A stretch of 64,000 nucleotides of DNA from Streptomyces sp. CNH099 (GCA_000514715.1 AZWL01000012.1:167591-231590); one strand, 5' to 3'; counted from the stretch's first letter, positions 7,640-15,681 are shown. Notes: a model not told the origin generated them from the sequence alone. A program made the numbers and translations.

Positions 7640-8788
7640 ATGCGACTCCCGCCGCGCGGCGGCCACCGCCGCGATGTCGGAGGCGCCGAGACCCCCGCTC
7701 CGCACGGCACGTCCCCCGTCCCCCACGTCCTGTACCCGCTGCTGATCCTCGCCGCCGTCGTGATCGCCGACCTCGCCACCCCCGCCGGGCCGCCGGCCGC
7801 GCCGCTGCTGGCCGCCGCGCCCGTCGTGGCCGCGGCGACCGTCTCCGTCCGCGCCACCGCCGCGGTCGCCGTCGCCGCGGGCGCGCTGGCCGCGGGGCTG
7901 AACCTGTACCACGACGTGTGGGGCGACAAGAGTTCGAACATGACCCTCGCGTCCCTGACCGCCGTGGGCGTGGCCAGCGTCGTGGCGTCCGTCATCCGGG
8001 AGCGGCGCGAGTCCGAGCTGAAGCAGGTCAGGTCAGTGGCCGAGACCGCGCAGCTCGCGCTGCTGCGGCCGCCGCCCCCGCGGATCGACCGCCTCGCCGT
8101 GCGCAGCGTCTACCTCGCCGCCGAGGCCGAGGCGCAGATCGGCGGGGACCTGTACGAGGTGCTGCAGACCCCGCACGGCGCCCGGGTGCTCATCGGCGAC
8201 GTACGGGGCAAGGGGCTGCCCGCCGTCGGGGTCTCCGCCGTGCTGACCGGGTGCTTCCGGGAGGCCGCGTACCGGGAGCCCACGATCGGCGAGGTCGCCG
8301 GGCGCATGGAGGAGACGGCCGTGCGGGAGATCGACCGGGACGACCCGGCGGAGGACTACAGCGAACGCTTCACCACCGCCCTGCTCGTGGAGATCCCCGC
8401 GGACGAGCCCGTCGCCCGCATCGTGCACCTGGGCCACCCGGAGCCGCTGCTCATCGGCGGCGGCCTCGTCACCACCCACCCGCCCGAGCGGCCCGGCGTC
8501 CCGATCGGGCTCGGCGGGCTGGTGGGCACCCTGCCCGTACCCCAGACCATCGACTTCCGCCCCGGCGAGCGGCTGCTGCTCTACACGGACGGGTTCATCG
8601 AGGCCCGCGACGAGAACGGCGTCTACTTCCCCCTCGCCGAGAGCGCCGCACGGCACGCCGAGCGCGGCCTGGACGACCTGGTCGCGGCCCTGCGCGCCGA
8701 CCTGCTCCGGCACGCCGGCCGCCAGCTGCCCGACGACGCCGCGCTCCTCGCCATCGAACGCCTCCCCGACCCCCCACCTTCGCTGTAG
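7640..8788 (+). CDS. Membrane-anchored SpoIIE-type PP2C serine/threonine phosphatase
   Basis: The 382-residue protein has an N-terminal membrane region (about residues 30-120, two to four hydrophobic segments) followed by a PP2C-type SpoIIE/RsbU domain. The metal-binding aspartates are visible in GGDLYEV, IGDVRGKG, LYTDGFIEARD and the final DDAALL. Relatives dephosphorylate anti-sigma antagonist proteins in partner-switching pathways, and Streptomyces has many. No anti-sigma factor or antagonist gene is adjacent, so the partner is unknown. The ATG is preceded by AAGGA about ten bases upstream, and the gene ends just before a strong hairpin. Confidence 0.9.
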   Translation: MRLPPRGGHRRDVGGAETPAPHGTSPVPHVLYPLLILAAVVIADLATPAGPPAAPLLAAAPVVAAATVSVRATAAVAVAAGALAAGLNLYHDVWGDKSSNMTLASLTAVGVASVVASVIRERRESELKQVRSVAETAQLALLRPPPPRIDRLAVRSVYLAAEAEAQIGGDLYEVLQTPHGARVLIGDVRGKGLPAVGVSAVLTGCFREAAYREPTIGEVAGRMEETAVREIDRDDPAEDYSERFTTALLVEIPADEPVARIVHLGHPEPLLIGGGLVTTHPPERPGVPIGLGGLVGTLPVPQTIDFRPGERLLLYTDGFIEARDENGVYFPLAESAARHAERGLDDLVAALRADLLRHAGRQLPDDAALLAIERLPDPPPSL

Positions 8789-8801
8789 GCACGCAGAAAC
8801 G

Positions 8802-8848
8802 ACGAAGGCGACGGGCCCGCGCTTTCCGCGGGCACACGTCGCCTTCGT
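8802..8848. terminator. Bidirectional hairpin terminator between phosphatase gene and ssrA
   Basis: An 11-bp outer stem ACGAAGGCGAC/GTCGCCTTCGT (8802-8812 and 8838-8848) encloses an inner GCCCGCG/CGCGGGC stem. It lies between the stop of the plus-strand phosphatase gene and the 3' end of minus-strand tmRNA, so it probably stops both transcripts. Confidence 0.8.
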
Positions 8849-8853
8849 CTTCG

Positions 8854-9221
8854 TGGAGATGGCGGGAATCGAACCCGCGTCCAACGGTGCAGGGACAGGA
8901 CTTCTCCGAGCGCAGTCCGCTTCGCTTTTCTCGGCCCCGGAGATCACGCGGACAAGTCTCCGACGGGCTCAGTCACTGTGGTGTGTCCTGCTACGCCCCG
9001 TGACCGGGTTTAGCAGTGGAGTTCCCTAGCTGATGCCAGGATCCGGGTCGGGAACGGCCCCGGGCTGACACTTCGCGAAGTCGCTGCTCAGGCAGCGAGG
9101 GCGAAGGAATCGCGCTTGGTGTTGGCGATTATTTGTTTCGGCCTGTGGTTAACGAGATCATGGCCGCTTCCTCGGCTCGCTTCCCCTGTTCCGACAGCCG
9201 CTGTCGAAACCGATCATCCCC
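8854..9221 (-). ncRNA. ssrA: tmRNA (transfer-messenger RNA)
   Basis: The 5' end reads GGGGATGATCGGTTTCGACA and pairs with the 3' end CATCTCC before the discriminator A, forming the tRNA-like acceptor stem. The T-arm GGTTCGATTCCCGCC is intact and the CCA tail is not encoded (CGA follows). The resume codon opens the tag ANTKRDSFALAA and a TGA. tmRNA with SmpB rescues ribosomes stalled on broken mRNA and tags the product for proteolysis. It lies directly downstream of smpB in the same orientation. The end positions are from base-pairing and could be off by a base or two. Confidence 0.95.
9088..9126 (-). other. tmRNA proteolysis-tag reading frame
   Basis: Thirteen codons inside ssrA encode ANTKRDSFALAA followed by TGA. 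The terminal ALAA is the ClpXP/ClpAP degron. Other Streptomyces tags I recall carry extra serine/glutamine residues before FALAA, so this one appears shortened. Confidence 0.85.
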
Positions 9222-9242
9222 ATGTGGTGTTTTCAAGGTGCG

Positions 9243-9261
9243 CGGCCCGCTGCCGGGCCCG
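9243..9261 (-). terminator. Possible weak hairpin after smpB / before ssrA
   Basis: GGCCCG at 9244-9249 pairs with CGGGCC at 9254-9259, extendable with a bulge. It lies between the smpB stop and the tmRNA 5' end on the transcribed strand. It could end the smpB message or be incidental in GC-rich DNA. Confidence 0.3.
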
Positions 9262-9335
9262 CTGGTGCCATCGTAGTGGAGGAACGCCCCCGGATGCCAC
9301 CGTATTCCGCCGCCGGACGCCCACGTCCGCGCAGG

Positions 9336-9815
9336 TCAGCCGCGGAACTTGCGGCGGGCCGCGGAGATCGCCCGCTGCGCCTCGCGCTGGTCCTGCTTCT
9401 CGCGCAGCGTCTGCCGCTTGTCGTACTCCCGCTTGCCGCGCGCCAGCGCGATCTCGACCTTCGCCCGGCCGTCCTTGAAGTACAGCGCCAGCGGGACGAT
9501 CGTCAGCCCGCTCTCCTGCGTCTTGCCGATGAGCTTGTCGATCTCGGCGCGGTGCAGCAGCAGCTTGCGCTTGCGGCGCGCGGTGTGGTTCGTCCACGTG
9601 CCCTGGGAGTACTCCGGGATGTGCACGTTGTGCAGCCAGATCTCGCCGCCGTCGAGGTGCGCGAAGCCGTCGGCGAGCGAAGCCCGCCCCTGCCGGAGCG
9701 ACTTGACCTCGGTGCCCGTCAGCACCAGCCCCGCCTCGTACGTGTCGAGGATGAGGTAGTCATGCCGCGCCTTCTTGTTCTGCGCGATCAGCTTGCGACC
9801 CGTGTCTTTACCCAT
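9336..9815 (-). CDS. smpB: SsrA-binding protein SmpB
   Basis: The 159-residue protein is the essential tmRNA partner: it binds the tRNA-like domain and mimics the missing anticodon arm in the ribosomal A site. Conserved blocks are KLIAQNKKARHDY, the GLVLTGTEVKSLR core, LHNVHIPEY and the basic C-terminal tail (YDKRQTLREKQDQ to RRKFRG) that enters the mRNA channel. Length fits the family (about 150-165). The gene lies 17 bp after the S41 protease gene and upstream of ssrA, a conserved arrangement. Confidence 0.97.
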   Translation of the reverse strand: MGKDTGRKLIAQNKKARHDYLILDTYEAGLVLTGTEVKSLRQGRASLADGFAHLDGGEIWLHNVHIPEYSQGTWTNHTARRKRKLLLHRAEIDKLIGKTQESGLTIVPLALYFKDGRAKVEIALARGKREYDKRQTLREKQDQREAQRAISAARRKFRG

Positions 9816-9832
9816 AGCCGGGCCATTGTCGC

Positions 9833-11014
9833 CTAGACGCCGCTCCCGAGGCCACTCAAAACCGTACGGGCCTCCTCCTCGGCGTCCCGGTCGGCGTCGG
9901 TGACGGCGAGGTCGAGGTCCGGGGTGACCCCGACGCCCTCCAGGCTGCGCCCGCCGGGGGTGCGGTACTCGCCGACCGTCAGCTCCGCGACCGACCCGTC
10001 GGGCAGGGCCTTCGGCAGCTGCACCGAGCCCTTGCCGAAGGTGCCGGTGCCGACGACGACGGCGCGGCCGCGGTCCTGCAGCGCCCCGGCGAGCAGCTCG
10101 GCGCTGCTCATCGTGCCGCCGTCGACGAGGACGACCAGCGGGGTCCCGGTGTCGCCGCCGGGGTCCGCGTACAGCGCCTGCTGGCGGCCGTCCAGGTCGT
10201 ACGTCGCGACCACGCCGTCGTCCAGGAAGGCCGACGCGGCCTCGACGGCCTCGACGACCAGGCCGCCGGAGTTGCCCCGCAGGTCGAGGATGAGGCCGTC
10301 GCTGCCGCGGGCCGCGGCGGCGGCCCGGCGGACCTCGGCGCCGCTGCCGCGGGTGAAGCTCTCCACCCGGATCACGGCGGCGGCGACGCCGTCGTCCGCG
10401 GGCTCCTCCCGGCGTACGGTCACGGGCTCGGTCTCCAGCTCCACCCGGCGCACAGGCCGCGCCCAGCGGCGCTCGCCGCGCTGCAGCGCGAGCACCGTCG
10501 TGCTTCCGCGCGCCCCCTCGCCCAGCTCGTCGCCGCGCAGCAGCGCGACGACCTCGGTGACGGGACGGCCGGCGACCGGCGTGCCGTCGACGGCGCGCAG
10601 GGTGTCCCCGGTGCGGATGCCGGCGGCGGCGGCCGGGCTGTCCGGGCCGACCTGGGCGATCTCCACCCGGCCGGCCGCGTCGGTCTTGATCCACAGCCCG
10701 ACGCCGACGTACTTGCCCGCCAGCATCCGCTGCAGCGACGCGTACTCGCGCGCGCTGTACGCCGTCGACCAGCGGTCTCCGCTGCGGCTGACCAGGTCGC
10801 CGGCGGAATCGGCGGTGCCGCTCTCATCGTCCCGCGGCCCGTGGGCCGGGTCCTCGGCGACGTGGCCGGTGAGCACCTTGGGCGCGCGGGGGTTCTCGCC
10901 GGGCCAGGACCCGGTGGCGGCGCCGGTGGCCAGCACGCTGACGAAGACCAACGTCAGGGAGGCCCCGCGGCGGAAGGCGCTGCGGGGCCTGGTGCTGTCA
11001 GACGAGCCCGACAT
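9833..11014 (-). CDS. S41-family C-terminal processing peptidase with PDZ domain
   Basis: The 393-residue protein has one N-terminal membrane segment (about 15-35), a PDZ domain (about 115-200, IKTDAAGRVEIAQVGPDSPA), then the S41 domain. The nucleophilic serine lies in GGTMSSAELL and the general-base lysine in FGTFGKGSVQ-like TFGKGSVQ, so the Ser-Lys dyad of CtpA/Prc proteases is intact. It probably cleaves exported or membrane proteins outside the membrane. The ATG at 11012-11014 is preferred to an upstream start because conserved features begin there. It forms a run with ftsE, ftsX and smpB in one orientation; co-transcription with ftsX (stop 90 bp upstream) is likely. Confidence 0.9.
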   Translation of the reverse strand: MSGSSDSTRPRSAFRRGASLTLVFVSVLATGAATGSWPGENPRAPKVLTGHVAEDPAHGPRDDESGTADSAGDLVSRSGDRWSTAYSAREYASLQRMLAGKYVGVGLWIKTDAAGRVEIAQVGPDSPAAAAGIRTGDTLRAVDGTPVAGRPVTEVVALLRGDELGEGARGSTTVLALQRGERRWARPVRRVELETEPVTVRREEPADDGVAAAVIRVESFTRGSGAEVRRAAAAARGSDGLILDLRGNSGGLVVEAVEAASAFLDDGVVATYDLDGRQQALYADPGGDTGTPLVVLVDGGTMSSAELLAGALQDRGRAVVVGTGTFGKGSVQLPKALPDGSVAELTVGEYRTPGGRSLEGVGVTPDLDLAVTDADRDAEEEARTVLSGLGSGV

Positions 11015-11104
11015 GCCGCTGAGTGTAGGACAGCGGCGGGTGCCGTACGGGGAGTTGGCCCCGGCACGGCACACACGTGGCCTACGCCACACCCGCCCTG
11101 ATTG

Positions 11105-12016
11105 TCAGACCTTGAGGTACTTGCGCAGCGCGAAGAACGCGGCGATGCCCGGCATGAGCAGGCCGATCGCGACGACGAGCGGCAGCACCCGGATCACTTC
11201 GTCCCAGCCGATGAAGTTGATCAACAGGATCTTGTCCGCGAGCCAGTTGTCGATCAGGAAGTGCTTGCCGCCCACCAGCAGCACCGCGGCGAAGCCCGCG
11301 CCGATCAGGCCGGCGACGGCGGCCTCGACGATGAACGGCAGCTGGATGTAGACGCTCGACGCGCCCACCAGCCGCATGATCCCGGTCTCCCGGCGCCTGC
11401 TGAACGCGGACACCCGTACGGTGTTGACGATCAGCATGATCGCCACCAGGAGCATCAGCGCCATCACGCCGATCGCCGCGTACGTCATGCCGTTGAGCAG
11501 GTTGAACAGGCTCTCCAGCACGTTGCGCTGATCCTGCACCTCCTGCACGCCCGGTCTGTCGGCGAAGGCGCTGGTGATGACCTCGTACTTCTCCGGGTCC
11601 GTCAGCTTGACGCGGAACGACTCCTGCATCTGGTCCGGCGTGAGGGAGGAGGCCAGCGGGGAGTCGCCGAACTGCTCCTTGTAGTGCTTGTACGCCTCTT
11701 CGCTGGACTCGTAGTGGACGCTCTCGACGATGTCCAGGGCGTCCAGGTCGTTCCGGATCTCCTTCTTCTGCTCCGCCGTGACCGCGCCCTTCTCGCAGTT
11801 GTCCGAGGTCTCGGCGTCCACTTCGTTGCAGAAGAAGATGGAGACGTTGACCTTGTCGTACCAGTAGCCCTTCATGGTGTCGACCTGCTTGCCCATGAGC
11901 CAGGAGGCTCCGAACAGGGCCAGCGACAGGGCCACGGAGACGATCACCGCGAAGGTCATCGTCAGGTTGCGGCGGAGACCGACACCGATCTCCGAGAAGA
12001 CGAACTGGGCGCGCAT
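11105..12016 (-). CDS. ftsX: Cell division protein FtsX (permease-like component)
   Basis: The 303-residue FtsX has a cytoplasmic N-terminus (MRAQFVFSEIGVGLRRN), TM1 at about 22-45, an extracellular domain to about residue 175, then three membrane segments with the FtsX/MacB-type loop SAFSRRRETGIMRLVGAS. With FtsE it forms an ABC-type complex that activates cell-wall hydrolases outside the membrane. Streptomyces sporulation septa use it as well (family knowledge). AAAGGAC precedes the ATG. It is 33 bp after ftsE. Confidence 0.96.
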   Translation of the reverse strand: MRAQFVFSEIGVGLRRNLTMTFAVIVSVALSLALFGASWLMGKQVDTMKGYWYDKVNVSIFFCNEVDAETSDNCEKGAVTAEQKKEIRNDLDALDIVESVHYESSEEAYKHYKEQFGDSPLASSLTPDQMQESFRVKLTDPEKYEVITSAFADRPGVQEVQDQRNVLESLFNLLNGMTYAAIGVMALMLLVAIMLIVNTVRVSAFSRRRETGIMRLVGASSVYIQLPFIVEAAVAGLIGAGFAAVLLVGGKHFLIDNWLADKILLINFIGWDEVIRVLPLVVAIGLLMPGIAAFFALRKYLKV

Positions 12017-12049
12017 GCCCGTCCTTTCAGCTCCGGGGGCGGCAGCAGC

Positions 12050-12739
12050 TCAGTGCTGGTAGCCGTACACACCGCGCGACTGGTCGCGCACCAGCCGCCC
12101 CAACTCGAGTTCAATGACGCGCCGGCGCATCTGGTCGACGATCTGTTGATCATGTGTGGCCATGATCACGGTGGTACCGGTCCTGTTGATGCGGTCGAGC
12201 AGCTTCATGATGCCGACCGAGGTCTGCGGGTCGAGGTTGCCCGTGGGCTCGTCCGCGATGAGCAGCATGGGCCGGTTGACGAAGGCCCGGGCGACGGCGA
12301 CGCGCTGCTGCTCACCGCCGGACAGCTCGCCGGGCATGCGGTCGCCCTTGCCGGACAGGCCCACGAGGTCGAGCACCTCGGGGACCGTCTTGCGGATCTG
12401 GCCGCGGGGCTTGCCGATCACTTCCAGGGCGAACGCGACGTTCTCCGCGACGGTCTTGTTCGGCAGCAGCCGGAAGTCCTGGAAGACGGTGCCCAGCTGG
12501 CGGCGCATGTGCGGCACCTTCCAGTTGGACAGCCGGGCGAGGTCCTTGCCGAGCACGTGCACCTGGCCGTGCGTGGTCCGCTCCTCACGCAGGATGAGCC
12601 GCAGGAACGTGGACTTGCCGGAGCCGGACGACCCCACGAGGAACACGAACTCACCGCGCTCGACCTCCAGCGAGACGTCCTGGAGCGCGGGTCGGTTCTG
12701 CTTGGGGTACATCTTCGTGACGTTGTCGAATCGGATCAC
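12050..12739 (-). CDS. ftsE: Cell division ATP-binding protein FtsE
   Basis: The 229-residue ABC ATPase has Walker A GSSGSGKST (about residue 37), Q-loop VFQDFRLL, signature LSGGEQQR, Walker B LLIADEPTG and switch histidine MATHD. DFRLLPNKTVAENVAFALEV is the FtsE hallmark stretch. It powers FtsX-dependent activation of peptidoglycan hydrolases. It is the first gene of the ftsE-ftsX pair; a small hairpin lies about 40 bp upstream of the start. Confidence 0.96.
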   Translation of the reverse strand: MIRFDNVTKMYPKQNRPALQDVSLEVERGEFVFLVGSSGSGKSTFLRLILREERTTHGQVHVLGKDLARLSNWKVPHMRRQLGTVFQDFRLLPNKTVAENVAFALEVIGKPRGQIRKTVPEVLDLVGLSGKGDRMPGELSGGEQQRVAVARAFVNRPMLLIADEPTGNLDPQTSVGIMKLLDRINRTGTTVIMATHDQQIVDQMRRRVIELELGRLVRDQSRGVYGYQH

Positions 12740-12775
12740 GCTGGGCTCCCTGTCGCGGTCGGAGGTGACCTTACG

Positions 12776-12800
12776 CGACTGCGCCGGGAGCGCGCAGTCG
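12776..12800. promoter_or_regulatory. Inverted repeat upstream of ftsE
   Basis: A 9-bp perfect stem CGACTGCGC/GCGCAGTCG (12776-12784 and 12792-12800) with a 7-nt loop lies in the ftsE 5' region. It could be an operator or a leader hairpin; no U-run follows. Confidence 0.35.
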
Positions 12801-12954
12801 ACGTGGGCGGTTGGTGCGTTTCGTCACGGACAAACCACCCGGTGTCCGGGCGGGGATCCGGTGACCCGCGCCGAATCGGTCCGGACCTGGCACAGTGGTA
12901 GGAGGAGGAGTGGAGCCGGCGGGGCACCGAGAGCGAAGCGGGAGGAGGAAGCAC

Positions 12955-13152
12955 ATGACACGCGACTGGCTGGTCTGCGCGAACTGTGCGGGACCCGTGA
13001 GCGAAGGCCGCTGTCCCGTCTGCCGGGCGAGCAGGGAGCGCATGCGCCGGGAAGGCGGCTGGCACGGCGTGCCGCCGACCGCGGTGTGGATACTGCTGGC
13101 GCTGCTGGCGGCCGTGGCCGCGGTGCTGTTCCTGCAGCAGCGGACAGCGTAG
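12955..13152 (+). CDS. Small membrane protein with N-terminal zinc-ribbon-like motif
   Basis: This 65-residue protein has two CxxC pairs, C8-x2-C11 and C20-x2-C23, separated by GPVSEGR, then a basic stretch and one membrane helix (about 43-60). A very strong ribosome binding site GGAGGAGGAA precedes the ATG, supporting expression. Similar short proteins sit beside ftsE in streptomycetes as far as I recall. The function is unknown; a zinc knuckle facing the cytoplasm is a reasonable reading. It is divergent from ftsE. Confidence 0.75.
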   Translation: MTRDWLVCANCAGPVSEGRCPVCRASRERMRREGGWHGVPPTAVWILLALLAAVAAVLFLQQRTA

Positions 13153-13245
13153 CCGCGGGCCCGCGGAGCCTGCGCGGCCTGCTTTTGATGTGAGACGTAT
13201 CACATTCTGGTGATCGAACGTTTGGCGAAAAGCGACGAAGCACGC

Positions 13246-13280
13246 GGAAGGGCCCGGAGCGAATCGCTCCGGGCCCTTCC
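13246..13280. terminator. Strong hairpin terminator between convergent genes
   Basis: GGAAGGGCCCGGAGCG and its exact complement face each other across an AAT loop, a stem of about 16 bp. It lies just after the LAXTG gene (minus strand) and downstream of the small zinc-ribbon gene (plus strand), so it may serve both. Confidence 0.85.
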
Positions 13281-13316
13281 TCCGTCTCGCCGTACGGCGC
13301 GGGCGTGCCCTGCGGG

Positions 13317-14096
13317 TCAGGCAGCCGTCTCGTTGCGGGTCATCAGCCGCGGCAGCAGCCGGAAGCCGACGCCGCCCGCGATGATGCTGGCCGCACCCAC
13401 GAGCAGGTACGTGGTGCCGCTGGAACCGGTGTCCGCCAGCTGCTCCTCCGGCGTGCTGTCGCCGTTCGGGGAGGGCTCGCTGCCGCCGGAGGTCGACTCC
13501 GTCTCGCAGATCACGCTGTCGTCGTCCAGCTCACAGCCGGTGTCGCCGCCGGTGCCGCCGGTGGTCTGCTGACCGCCGGTGGTCTGCTGACCGCCGTCGT
13601 CGCCGGAGCCGCCGTCGTCGGCACCGCCGTTGGTGGTGCCGTTGCTCGTGCCGTTGCTGGTGCCGCCGTCGTCGGTGGTCCCACCGTCGTCGGTCGTGCC
13701 GCCGTCGTCCGTGGTGCCGCCGTCGTCGGTCGTACCGCCGTCGTCCGTGGTGCCGCCGTCGTCGGTGGTCCCACCGTCGTCGGTCGTACCGCCGTCGTCC
13801 GTGGTGCCGCCGTCGTCGGTCGTACCGCCGTCGTCCGTGGTGCCGCCGTCATCGGTGGTCCCACCGTCATCGACACCGCCGACCCCGGCGACCTCGCCGC
13901 CGTCGGTGTCGCCGCCGTCGGTGTCCTCGCCACCGCCGCCGATGGCGTTGATCTCAAGTCCGATGCCCTGGCGACCGCTGTCGCCACCGTCATCGCCGGT
14001 GGCCTGCGCGGCACCGGCGGCGGCAAGCGAGGCGCCCCCGGCGATCAGCGCGCTGGCGGCGACTCGCGCCACCCGTACGCGCACTTTGTTCGTCAT
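13317..14096 (-). CDS. Sortase-anchored surface protein with DDGGTT repeats (LAXTG signal)
   Basis: The 259-residue precursor starts with a signal peptide (basic MTNKVRVRVARV, hydrophobic core, cleavage near AQA-T at about 33). A low-complexity acidic/glycine region follows, containing 12 tandem DDGGTT hexapeptides, then Asn/Gly/Thr- and Gln/Thr-rich spacers. One short cysteine segment (GCELDDDSVICE) could form a disulfide. The C-terminus is a classic sorting signal: LADTG, a hydrophobic helix and a basic tail (RLLPRLMTRNE). LAXTG is the motif used by class E sortases of Streptomyces, as for the long chaplins (established). The repeat region probably works as a flexible, negatively charged stalk. 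No adhesive domain is recognised. Confidence 0.85.
   Translation of the reverse strand: MTNKVRVRVARVAASALIAGGASLAAAGAAQATGDDGGDSGRQGIGLEINAIGGGGEDTDGGDTDGGEVAGVGGVDDGGTTDDGGTTDDGGTTDDGGTTDDGGTTDDGGTTDDGGTTDDGGTTDDGGTTDDGGTTDDGGTTDDGGTSNGTSNGTTNGGADDGGSGDDGGQQTTGGQQTTGGTGGDTGCELDDDSVICETESTSGGSEPSPNGDSTPEEQLADTGSSGTTYLLVGAASIIAGGVGFRLLPRLMTRNETAA
13663..13878 (-). repeat. Tandem array of twelve 18-bp units coding for DDGGTT
   Basis: Twelve consecutive 18-bp units encode the hexapeptide repeat. The unit variants follow the order A-B-C-D-C twice, so 13663-13752 and 13753-13842 are 90-bp copies differing at one base (13698 vs 13788). This shows recent expansion by block duplication. Confidence 0.95.
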
Positions 14097-14364
14097 TGCT
14101 CGCTACCCCCAGTAGCCGTACTCGTCAGTGGGTTGGCGTCGGTACGGGGCCTGTTCGCGGCGGGCTTGCCCCCCTGAGTCACACGAACCCCACACACCTA
14201 CAAAGCTCGGCCGTCAGCCTCTCCGTTATTCGGGGGAGCGTCAAGCGAGTTGAGACGGGGTTGTACCTTTTTCCGGCCATTGTCCGGGGTAAGTGGTGCA
14301 CGACTGTGACACTCGCAATGCCCGCGGTCAGCCGTGGAATTGAAACGGACCGACCGGGTCCGCG

Positions 14365-14386
14365 CACACCGCCGGCGGGCGGTGTG
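14365..14386 (-). terminator. Hairpin terminator of prfB
   Basis: CACACCGCC (14365-14373) pairs with GGCGGTGTG (14378-14386) over a 4-nt loop, two bases after the prfB stop on the transcribed strand. The rest of the 292-bp gap (14097-14364) is the upstream region of the surface-protein gene; no clear promoter boxes were found. Confidence 0.75.
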
Positions 14387-14388
14387 AA

Positions 14389-15510
14389 TCAGCCGTCGGC
14401 GTCCGCCTGCTCCTGCTGCTTGCGCCAGCGGATTCCCGCCTCCAGGAAGCCGTCGATCTCGCCGTCGAGCACGGCGTGCGGGTTGCCCACCTCGTGCTCC
14501 GTGCGCAGGTCCTTGACCATCTGGTACGGCTGGAGCACGTACGACCGCATCTGGTTGCCCCAGGAGCCGGCGCTGTCGCCCTTGAGCGCGTTCAGCTTCG
14601 CCTGCTCCTCTTCCTTGCGCTTGGCGAGCAGCCGGGCCTGCAGCACGCGCATGGCGGCGGCGCGGTTCTGGATCTGCGACTTCTCGTTCTGGCAGGAGAC
14701 GACGATTCCGGTCGGCAGGTGCGTGATCCGGATCGCGGAGTCCGTGGTGTTGACGGACTGGCCACCGGGCCCGGAGGAGCGGAAGACATCGATCCGGATC
14801 TCGTTCTCCGGGATGTCGATGTGGTCGGTCTGCTCCACGACGGGCAGCACCTCGACGCCGGCGAATGACGTCTGGCGGCGGCCCTGGTTGTCGTACGGGG
14901 AGATGCGCACCATGCGGTGCGTCCCCTGCTCGACGGAGAGCGTGCCGTACGCGTACGGCGCCTTGACGGCGAAGGTCGTCGACTTGATGCCGGCCTCCTC
15001 CGCGTACGAGGTGTCCAGCACCTCCGTCGGATAGCCCTTGTGCTCGGCCCAGCGCAGATACATGCGCTGCAGTTGCTCCGCGAAGTCCGCGGCGTCCACG
15101 CCGCCCGCCTCCGCGCGGATGTTGACCATCGCCTCGCGCTGGTCGTACTCCCCGGAGAGCAGCGTGCGCACCTCCAGCTCCTCGACCGCGCGCCGGACGT
15201 CGGACAGCTCGCCCTCCGCCTCGCGCTGCGCGTCGGCGTCGCCCTCGCTCTCGGCCAGCTCGAAGAGGACCTCCAGGTCGTCGATCCGCCCGCGCAGCTC
15301 CTCGGTCTTGCGCAACTGGCCCTGCAGGAAGGAGAGCCGGCTGGTGACCTGCTGCGCGTTCTCGGGGTCGTCCCAGAGGGTGGGGGCCGCGGCCTCCTCT
15401 TCGAGCACGGCGACGTTGGCCCTCAGCTTGTCGAGGTCGAGCACGGCCTCGATGGAGTCCATGGTGGAACTGAGTGCCTTGAGCGATTCGGATACATCAG
15501 GTGCTGCCAC
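14389..15510 (-). CDS. prfB: Peptide chain release factor 2 (RF2)
   Basis: The 373-residue RF2 releases peptides at UGA and UAA. The GGQ motif that enters the peptidyl-transferase centre is in GPGGQSVNTTD. The codon-recognition region reads RISPYDNQGRRQTSF, so the tripeptide is SPY rather than the SPF of E. coli RF2. GTG at 15508-15510 is chosen as start because upstream residues are not RF2-like. No in-frame TGA or programmed frameshift site (as in E. coli prfB) is present; the frame is continuous. It is downstream of pkaB in the same orientation with a 171-bp gap. Confidence 0.96.
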   Translation of the reverse strand: MAAPDVSESLKALSSTMDSIEAVLDLDKLRANVAVLEEEAAAPTLWDDPENAQQVTSRLSFLQGQLRKTEELRGRIDDLEVLFELAESEGDADAQREAEGELSDVRRAVEELEVRTLLSGEYDQREAMVNIRAEAGGVDAADFAEQLQRMYLRWAEHKGYPTEVLDTSYAEEAGIKSTTFAVKAPYAYGTLSVEQGTHRMVRISPYDNQGRRQTSFAGVEVLPVVEQTDHIDIPENEIRIDVFRSSGPGGQSVNTTDSAIRITHLPTGIVVSCQNEKSQIQNRAAAMRVLQARLLAKRKEEEQAKLNALKGDSAGSWGNQMRSYVLQPYQMVKDLRTEHEVGNPHAVLDGEIDGFLEAGIRWRKQQEQADADG

Positions 15511-15681
15511 CCCACCAGCGTACCGCTGTATACGCCAGCCATCCGTGGCGCGTGGGCGCGGGATGCCGGATCCCGGGTGCGAACCGGGTACGGGGCGCAC
15601 GTGACCGGGGGTACGGGCGGGACGGAACCCGGCGGCGGAGCCCGGGCGGACCCGGGGCGGGGCCCCACGGCTCCGAGGCCC

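Noticed and set aside
8800..9340. Integrated element at the tmRNA gene (a common attachment site)
   Set aside because: The tmRNA 3' end is single and intact. No integrase, no duplicated 3' segment and no foreign-looking genes nearby.
13663..13878. CRISPR-like array
   Set aside because: The units are contiguous 18-mers without spacers and code for a hexapeptide in frame.
13630..14115. Plus-strand frame with VVPPSS repeats
   Set aside because: It is the complement of the DDGGTT array. The minus-strand protein has a signal peptide and sorting signal, the plus frame has neither.
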